DNA from: Chitinophagaceae bacterium
GTDB lineage: Bacteria; Bacteroidota; Bacteroidia; Chitinophagales; Chitinophagaceae
Direction: 5' to 3'
Length of the DNA: 64,000 nt
NCBI GenBank assembly: GCA_016719815.1
Contig: JADJYK010000015.1
Span: 62,001-126,000 of the forward strand
The number at the start of each line of letters is the position of its first letter. The stretch's first letter is position 1. Below are positions 57,467 through 64,000 of this stretch, in pieces. Made by a program: the position numbers and the translations under genes. The notes below the pieces were generated by a model. That model was not told the DNA's origin, searched no databases, and saw only the letters and a list, made by a program, of their open reading frames with translations.

Positions 57467-60037
57467 ATGAAGAACCTTGAAGTAATTTCCAAATCTTTAG
57501 AGCAAATCCAATTTTCGATTTCAATAAATATGTGGAAGAAATACTTACAGCATTTTTAATTCCAAACTCTACAATACAAAGATTAATTTCTCATACTGAG
57601 AAGGACAAACCAATGCTTGTTTACAGGAGGGCAGCAAGAATCAACAATCAAAAGAATTTTGACAGACACTCCTTTCCTACCATTGAGACAAGCCTTTCAT
57701 CTATCAATCGAATTTTGATTTTAGCAAATGAGAAAATAGTTATTTGCAAAGATTCTGTTACCGATGAGATAATTGAATTTGAACCGAGTGAAATTCACAA
57801 TCATGTTTCCTTTTTTATTCCTCTCATTTATGGCAAGGCAGATGAGAAAGAATTTCTACTTTAGGTTTTGCAGAATTAGTTGGTCGCTTATACAATCTTC
57901 TATGTGTGGACGAAGAAAATGATTATTCAAAAAATCAGAAACAAATAATTGATTTTATTCTCTCATTGATTTATGCAAGTTTTAGCAAGTCCATAACTAA
58001 AGATGCTGCAATCGAAAAATTTTTCTCTTTGGCTTTTGCTTCAAAGAACAAAGAATACAATCAGTTGATGAATGATCTATTTGAAGCAATATTCAACGAC
58101 AAAAAGAACGGCAAATTTTATTCAGATGTTCCGTTTTTCAATATCGGTAATTCTGATAAAAAATCATTGCCGAATATTAAGACTGCAAGTTTTGAATTAG
58201 TAGCAAAAATTCTTTGCTATCAATTAGAAAATATCGATCCTGAAATACTTGGTTCTTTAATTTATAAGTTAACTCAAGATGATGATGCTCCAAGTATTTA
58301 TGGTCACTACACTTCCTTTCATAATGTTTCAAAAGTTTTAAATCCTCTTTTCATTTTCAAATACGAAAACAAATTGAGGAGAATAAGAAGAATGAAAAAG
58401 CACTACTGAAAATCAGAAATGAAATTTTGGGTTTGAGATTCTTTGACCCAACAAATGGGCCTGGTTGTTTTTTATCTTCTGCTTTTAACGGTGTATCAAG
58501 CCTGATTTATTCAATTGATAGTTTGGTTAAAGACAAACCAAAAGAGTTAATAAAATTAAATCAGTTCGTTAGCTTAGTTGACAACAGTTTAGCAATGAAG
58601 TTAACTCATTTAACACTTTGGGTTTCTTACATTCAATATTTGTCAAGTCATAAAACAATTACAAACAAGGATATTGAAAATGCATTTGAAAGCATCCAAA
58701 TATTTCAGTCCGACCAATTAAAAACTGATTGGAAAACTGTTTGCCCAAATAATGGTCAGACAATAATTATTGGAAGTCCAATATTTAAGGGAGCAAAAAA
58801 AATTAATGCGATTGAGAAAAGTAACATGCAAAAAGTGTTCGGCACCACAAGTCTTGCCGATACTGATTATAGCAGTTGTTGGTTATTTAAGTTAGCCAGA
58901 TACATTGGTGGAACTACTTCACAAGGTGCTTTAGTTATTACAAATTCAATTTGTCAAGGAGTTCAAGTTCCATTCATTTGGAATAGAATTTATAAAGAAG
59001 GTTGCGAAATATCTTTTGCGTATCGTTCTTTCAAATGGAAGAACAGTATTAGTCATGCTACAGGTGTTTCAGTAATAATCATTGGTTTGACAAGCGAGTC
59101 CTGTCAACCAAAAATTAAAACACTTTATGCTGAGAATAAAATTATTTCTACTGACTGTATTGGTCCATACTTAGTCAATTCAACAAAAACAATTGTTAGC
59201 GAAAGAACAAAAGCGATTTCCAATCAATTGCCATTAATGCAAAAAGGAAATATGCCTTATGACAATCAAAATCTTTTGCTAACAAAACAGGAAAAAAATT
59301 CACTGGTCAAATCAAACCAACTTACAACGAAATATTTAAAAAGAATAGTTGGTTCAAAAGAGTTTATTCAAAACATAGAACGATGGTGTCTTTGGATTCC
59401 AACAGAAAGTTTAAGTGAGGCACAAAAGATAAAAAGAGATTGCAGTAAGAATTGAGAATGTAAAAAATTCAGACTTTCAAAAACAGATAAGAGTGCAAAC
59501 AAACTTGCAACAAGACCGCATCAATTTCGTGAATTCAGGTCAACAACATCACAGACTTTAGTTGTCCCTTCCGTTTCATCAGAAAACAGACCTTACATTC
59601 CTATTGGGTTCATTGGTGAGGACACTATTGTATCTAATCTTGCATTTGCAATTTACAATTGCGAACCTTGGATTTTCGGTTTAATCTCTTCAAGAATACA
59701 CATGGTATGGATAAGAACAGTTTGTGGAAGTTTGGAAACAAGGTTGCGTTATTCAAGTGAACTTGGCTACAACACTTTCCCTTTTCCTCAAATCTCAGCC
59801 GAAAAAAAAGCTGAGATTTCTTCTCTAGTATTTGATATTGTTAGTGCAAGAGAAATGTATTCAGAAGGAAATCTTGGAGATTTGTATAACGACATACCTG
59901 AGAATCTGAGAATATTACATGACTATCTTGATAAAACTTTGGATAGTTGCTATCAAGTTGAACCTTTTGAATCCGACACCGAGAGAATTAAACTTCTCTT
60001 TGATTTATACGAACAAAAAATCTTTCAAGATGAATAA
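57467..60037 (+). CDS. MmeI-like DNA methylase/specificity protein (several frameshifts)
   Basis: About 860 residues restored from ATG 57467. The N-terminal third is unassigned (YVEEILTAFLIPNSTIQRLI; RRAARINNQKNFDR). Then IDPEILGSLIYKLTQ with YGHYTS, as in MmeI-like proteins. Motif I is FFDPTNGPGCFLSSAF (near 58440). The motif IV position reads IIIGSPIFKG (near 58770) instead of GNPPY/F. Next comes GALVITNSICQGVQVPFIW. The target-recognition region has LKRIVGSKEFIQNIERWCLW and, after breaks near 59440-59560, YIPIGFIGEDTIVSN. The C-terminus has LGYNTFPFPQIS. I see no separate nuclease motif. It overlaps the helicase start by eight bases. Confidence 0.75.
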
Positions 60038-61946
60038 CATAATCAAAGCGGAATACGAAACCAATGGCAATAGCATTTCCATTAACAATATGGGGATGCG
60101 GAAATGCAAAGAAGAGTTTACGAAAAAATATGCTTCACAATATATTTTACTCAAAGCTCCACCAGCATCAGGAAATCTAGAGCATTGATGTATTTGGCAC
60201 TTGAAAAATTGAAAAACAATCAAGTGAAAAAAGTTATTGTTGCTGTTCCCGAAAGGTCAATTGCAAAATCTTTTGCTACAACCAATTTAACTGAAACAGG
60301 ATTTCATTCCGACTGGATAATTCAACCACAGTTTGACCTTTGTTCCCAGGTGGCGAACAAGAGAAAAACAGTCGCATTCAAAAAATTTCATGGAGTCTAA
60401 TGAAAGCATAATACTATGCACACATGCTACTTTGCGATTTGCATTTGACCAAATAGGGGCAGACGCTTTTAATAATTGCTTAATTGCGATTGACGAATTT
60501 CATCATGTTTCCTCTGATGCAGAAAGTAAGTTAGGGAATTATTAAGAAACATAATGAATAATACAAATGCAAACATACTTGCAATGACTGGTTCTTATTT
60601 TTCGAGGAGATTCAGTTGCAGTTCTATCTCCAAGAGATGAATTAAAATTTACAAAAGTTACATACAATTATTACGAACAACTGAACGGATACCAGTATTT
60701 AAAATCTTTGGGTATCGGGTTCTCATTTTTATCATGGCAAATACTTAGACTCAATTGCAGAAATTCTTGATATAAAAAAGAAAACAATAATTCACATTCC
60801 AAGTGTGAATGCATCCGAATCAACTAAAGAAAAGATAATGGAAGTTGATGCAATCATTGACCATATCGGAGCGTATGATTTCACAGACGAACACGGTATC
60901 ATACATGTGAAGAGCAAGGATGGAGAGCAAATAAAAATTGCTAACTTAGTTAATGATGAAAGCTCTTTTGAACGAGAAAAATTATTGGCTTCTTAAGAAA
61001 CGTTAAAAATCTTGATGACATTGATATTATCATTGCTTTAGGAATGGCAAAAGAAGGTTTTGATTGGCCTTTTTGTGAACATGCTTTAACCGTAGGTTAC
61101 AGAGGTTCGTTAACCGAAGTAATTCAAATTATTGGTCGTTGCACCCGTGACAGCGAAAACAAATCACATGCTCAGTTTACAAATCTGATTGCGGAACCCG
61201 ATGCGGAAAATGAAGATATAATTGAGAGTGTTAATAGCATCCTTAAAGCAATAGCGGCATCTCTTTTAATGGAAGAAGTTATTGCACCGAAATTTAATTT
61301 CAACCCAAGGAAAATACTCATGACGAAAACAATGGAGTAGATATATTCATCAAAGGTTTCAAAGAGCCTTCATCTAAAAAAGTAAAAGAAATTATTGAAA
61401 ATGACATTGTAGATTTAAAAGCAAAGATTTTACAATCTTCAGAAATTCAAAACTCATTCCCTGGGCTTATTGACCCCGAAGTATTGAACAAGGGCCTTAT
61501 TCCAAAAGTGATTCATGAAATATATCCTCATTTGGAGCAAAATGAAGTCACAGAACTAGGGGATTATATTGTGGCAAGTTCAGTCATACGGTCAAGCAAC
61601 ATTGTTCAAAATGGAAATGACAAGTTTATCTCATTTGCCAACAGGTTTGTAAATGTAAACGAACTAAACATGGATTTAATTTATTCGATTAATCCATTTC
61701 AGAATGCATTTGAAGTGATGTCAAAACAACTTAGTTCAAAAGTTTTCAAAGCGGTTCAGCAATGTATTCAAGCTTTAAGAATTCAGATGACTGATGACGA
61801 AGCAATATTATTATGGCCAAAAATTCAAGACTTTTATCGAGCAAAAGGGAAGCAACCAAGTGCAGATTCAATTCGACCCACTTGAAAGGAGAATGGCTGA
61901 AGCGTTAATCTATATGCGACAAATTAAAAACGAACTTGCACAATGA
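60030..61946 (+). CDS. Superfamily 2 helicase (DEFH box), several frameshifts
   Basis: About 640 residues restored from ATG 60030. Walker A in LLKAPPASG(K)SRALMYL (break near 60175), VIVAVPERSIAKSFA (motif Ia), CTHATLRFAF, DEFH box in CLIAIDEFHHVSSDAE (motif II), ILAMTGSYF (motif III), IIHIPSVNAS (motif IV), IIIALGMAKEGFDWPFC (motif V) and VIQIIGRCTRDS (motif VI). The last ~250 residues are helical and unassigned. The motor type matches restriction or defence helicases (type III R, DISARM-like). The stop overlaps the start of the nuclease gene (ATGA). Breaks near 60360, 60540, 60600, 60720, 60995, 61320 and 61880. Confidence 0.85.
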
Positions 61947-63193
61947 GAAAAAGGTCAGAACTTATTGATTTAATTAAGAATGACCCATTCGGACTTCTTA
62001 AAAGTGATTATATCAAAAAAGGAATTTCAGACGATGATTCTGTATTGATTAATTCATTTGAAGAAATTCAATCTTTTATTGAAGAGCATAATTGCGAACC
62101 ACAGTCTAATTTATCAAATATGATTGAGTTCAAATTATTCGCAAGGTTGAAGGCTATTCGTTCAGACGCAAAAAAAATAAAAATACTTTATAAATATGAT
62201 TTTGCTGGAATATTAAAGGGTGAGAACATTAAAGAAATAACTATAGAAGATATTATAGCTGACGATTCTGATGGACTTTTAGGTGAAATAGAGGAAAGTG
62301 AAATTTTCAAACTCAAACATGTTAAGGCAGTTGAAAGAATTAAACCCGACTTTCTTTCAAGAAGAAAAAGTTTGCAAAGCCTTTCACATTATAAAGAAAT
62401 GTTCAATATTCTACATGAAGAACTTGCATCAAAAAAAAGAAGACTGATCAAATCCACTTCATCTGATTTGAATGTAGGTAACTTCTATGCTCTTGACGGG
62501 ATTCTATTTTATTTAAACTCAATTGAAGGAGATACAAATAAATATGTTTTCAATAGCGGAGAGAGAACGCTTTGACGGCAGAACGCTTTGTAATTTTGAT
62601 AATGGGACTCAATCAGATATGCTGTTTCGTTCATTGGACAAAGCAATGCAACTAGATGGCTATTCTATAAGCGGGACAATTAATCAATCAAGCAATGAAG
62701 CAAATCCTGTTGATGAATCTGATGTTTTAAACGGCTACATTTATGTTTTAGCAAGCAAAATCCTAATGTAAAAGGACTTCCTAATCTTTTTAAAATTGGT
62801 CATACCACAGGTTCTGTAGCAGAAAGAATTAAAAATGCAAAAAAGGAAGCGACATATTTATTTTATGATGTAGAAATTATTTCTACTCATAGATGCCTTA
62901 ATATTCAAACTTACAATCTTGAACAAACCATTCATGATTTTTCTCCGCTGTAAAATTAGACATTGAGTTATTTGATAGTCATCAAAATGTCTATAAGCCT
63001 AGAGAGTGGTTTAAAGTCAGTCATGATGTAATCAAAGATGCAATCAATTTAATTGTCAATAATGAAATTAATGAATATCTCTACGACCCAGAGGTAAATC
63101 AAATAATCAAGAAATATACATCACAAGAAAACTTTCCTCTTACTTGCTGCTGAAGAAGAAGCCAAGTATGGTAAGAGAAACAAAAAAAAGTAA
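61943..63193 (+). CDS. GIY-YIG (T5orf172-like) nuclease protein (frameshifted)
   Basis: About 418 residues restored. The N-terminal ~200 residues are helical and acidic (MRKRSELIDLIKNDPFGLLK; IIADDSDGLLGEIEESEIF), possibly a partner-binding part. The C-terminal nuclease domain begins NGYIYVLASK (GIY position), then LPNLFKIGHTTGSVAERIKN (YIG position and catalytic Arg), DVEIISTHR and TYNLEQTIHDFF with the catalytic Glu; this matches T5orf172/MUG113-type GIY-YIG domains. A later break near 63145 extends it to LLLAAEEEAKYGKRNKKK and the stop at 63191-63193. The four-base overlap with the helicase suggests a working complex. Confidence 0.8.
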
Positions 63194-63230
63194 ATAAACA
63201 ACATGATTTAAAGCCGTCGCACCATGTCAG

Positions 63231-63254
63231 GCACATTTGCAAGGCACACAAAAC
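63231..63254. repeat. Direct repeat, right copy
   Basis: GCACATTTGCAAGGCACACA plus AAAC matches 55391-55412 apart from one extra T and the first base. It lies 38 bases after the nuclease stop and 29 bases before the ATPase ATG. Unlike the left copy it has no palindromic partner arm nearby. Confidence 0.65.
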
Positions 63255-63282
63255 AGGCATACGTAACGATAATCACAAAAAA

Positions 63283-64000
63283 ATGGAAGAAGTAACTCAA
63301 ATAAATCGTGAAGCAATATTAACTAATGCAATAAACGAATCTGAATTGTCAGACTTAAAGCAACATGCCGATAAGATGATAAGAGGATTTGAAAATTTTA
63401 ATAGCTTTTCTTCAAATCGTGCAATATGGGAACTAGTACAAAACGCCTGCGATTTATCGAAAAATTGTGAAGTAGAAATTGATTATAGTCATGACGGCTT
63501 TTCTTTACACATAATGGAACACCTTTTACTACTAAAGCATTTATTTCGCTAATAAAACAAGTTAGTGGCAAATATGGCGAAGAATCGGAAATACCAGAAG
63601 TTGGTAAATATGGAACTGGCTTTTTAACTACACACACTTTTGGACGCACATTTTTAATTAATTCGGTACTTGAAGCAAACAATACTTATTTTGAAATAAA
63701 AGATTTTCTAATTGATCGCAGCCCTAAAGAGTGGAAAGAGTTGAGTCGAAACATTAAAACCCAAAAGGAGAATGTTTACAAAATTATTAAAGAAGGTGCT
63801 ATCATCTCTAATCCAGCAAACAAAACCACATTTACATTTATACCCGTAAGCCCACAAGAGTTTAGTTATATAGCTGAATCGAATAAAGACTTAGAGGATT
63901 ATGTTCCCATAGTCTTAACAATAAACGAGAGGCTTAAAAAGTAAGCATTATCAATAATGGTATTCAAACAACTTTTGTAAGAGCATCAAAAGCCGAAGTG
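63283..64000 (+). CDS. GHKL (Hsp90/sacsin-like) ATPase, N-terminal part
   Basis: Runs off the window. The N-box with catalytic Glu and Asn reads NRAIWELVQNACDLSKN (near residue 50). After a break near 63500-63520 the G1 box follows (Asp of DYSHDGFSF with HNGTPFTT), and then the G2/lid in EVGKYGTGFLTTHTFGRTF. A second break near 63940 continues VSIINNGIQTTFVRA. This is the ATP-binding fold of Hsp90, MutL and sacsin-like proteins, often found in defence islands with DUF3883 or nuclease domains further on. It starts right after the right-hand direct repeat, so it may belong to the same system or to a neighbouring cassette. Confidence 0.8.

Noticed and set aside
1..64000. Stop-codon reassignment as an explanation for in-frame stops
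   Set aside because: Only two in-frame nonsense codons were seen in otherwise intact core genes, using different stops (TAA, TAG), and normal genes terminate with both.

Overview
The window looks like a chromosomal segment from a member of the Bacteroidota, most likely the Chitinophagaceae. The signs are a T9SS-type C-terminal sorting domain, paired small membrane proteins ahead of an SSS symporter, DUF6580, DUF1572 and DUF2911 proteins, an ECF sigma factor beside a CarboxypepD-reg-like/TonB-C protein, a bacteroidal aconitase next to a short PspC protein, and several TAnnTTTG-type -7 boxes. I saw no rRNA, tRNA or CRISPR array.

Layout. 1-5 kb: end of an SDR gene, a secreted glycogen-binding-like protein, then pta-ackA (acetate/ATP). 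5-14 kb: small accessory and redox genes, including a secreted orphan, VOC, DUF1801 and NTF2-like proteins, and two tandem Tat-signal aldo/keto reductases beside an AraC regulator. 14-23 kb: acyl-CoA carboxylase beta, then a DUF2264 - GH88 - rnhA run suited to uronic-sugar turnover, then manA/yraN, a YkgJ cysteine-cluster protein and xerD. 24-26 kb: a small lipoprotein and a DUF433/DUF5615 toxin-antitoxin pair bracketed by imperfect repeats. 26-47 kb: VWA/CarboxypepD-reg protein, ECF sigma with a membrane partner, an SSS symporter/PIG-L deacetylase operon, an SPFH protein, ggt, dCMP deaminase, an alpha-oxoamine synthase, a DPP-IV-like peptidase and ubiX. 48-52.8 kb: a T9SS cargo protein, a DoxX-like protein, aconitase and PspC.

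From about 52.9 kb the window becomes accessory: a 21-bp tandem repeat with eroded heptapeptide coding, a tyrosine recombinase, a heavily broken orphan DNA methylase, and then an A+T-rich block. That block (55.65-63.19 kb) holds two tandem paralogous cytosine-C5 methyltransferases, an MmeI-like methylase/specificity protein, a DEFH-box helicase and a GIY-YIG (T5orf172-like) nuclease. The genes are packed with gaps or overlaps of only a few bases and follow their own Bacteroidota-type promoter. The block lies between two direct copies of a ~22-bp sequence, one of them inside a long imperfect palindrome. A GHKL (Hsp90/sacsin-like) ATPase gene starts just after the second copy and runs off the window. 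This is the best candidate for an undescribed system: a hybrid restriction/defence cassette combining modification, a helicase motor and a nuclease.

Caution on the sequence itself: roughly half of the genes carry single-base frameshifts, mostly apparent deletions in or beside short homopolymers, and the reading frame is restored by adding one base. Most are best read as consensus errors rather than pseudogenes, so I annotate them as single CDSs and give the approximate break points.
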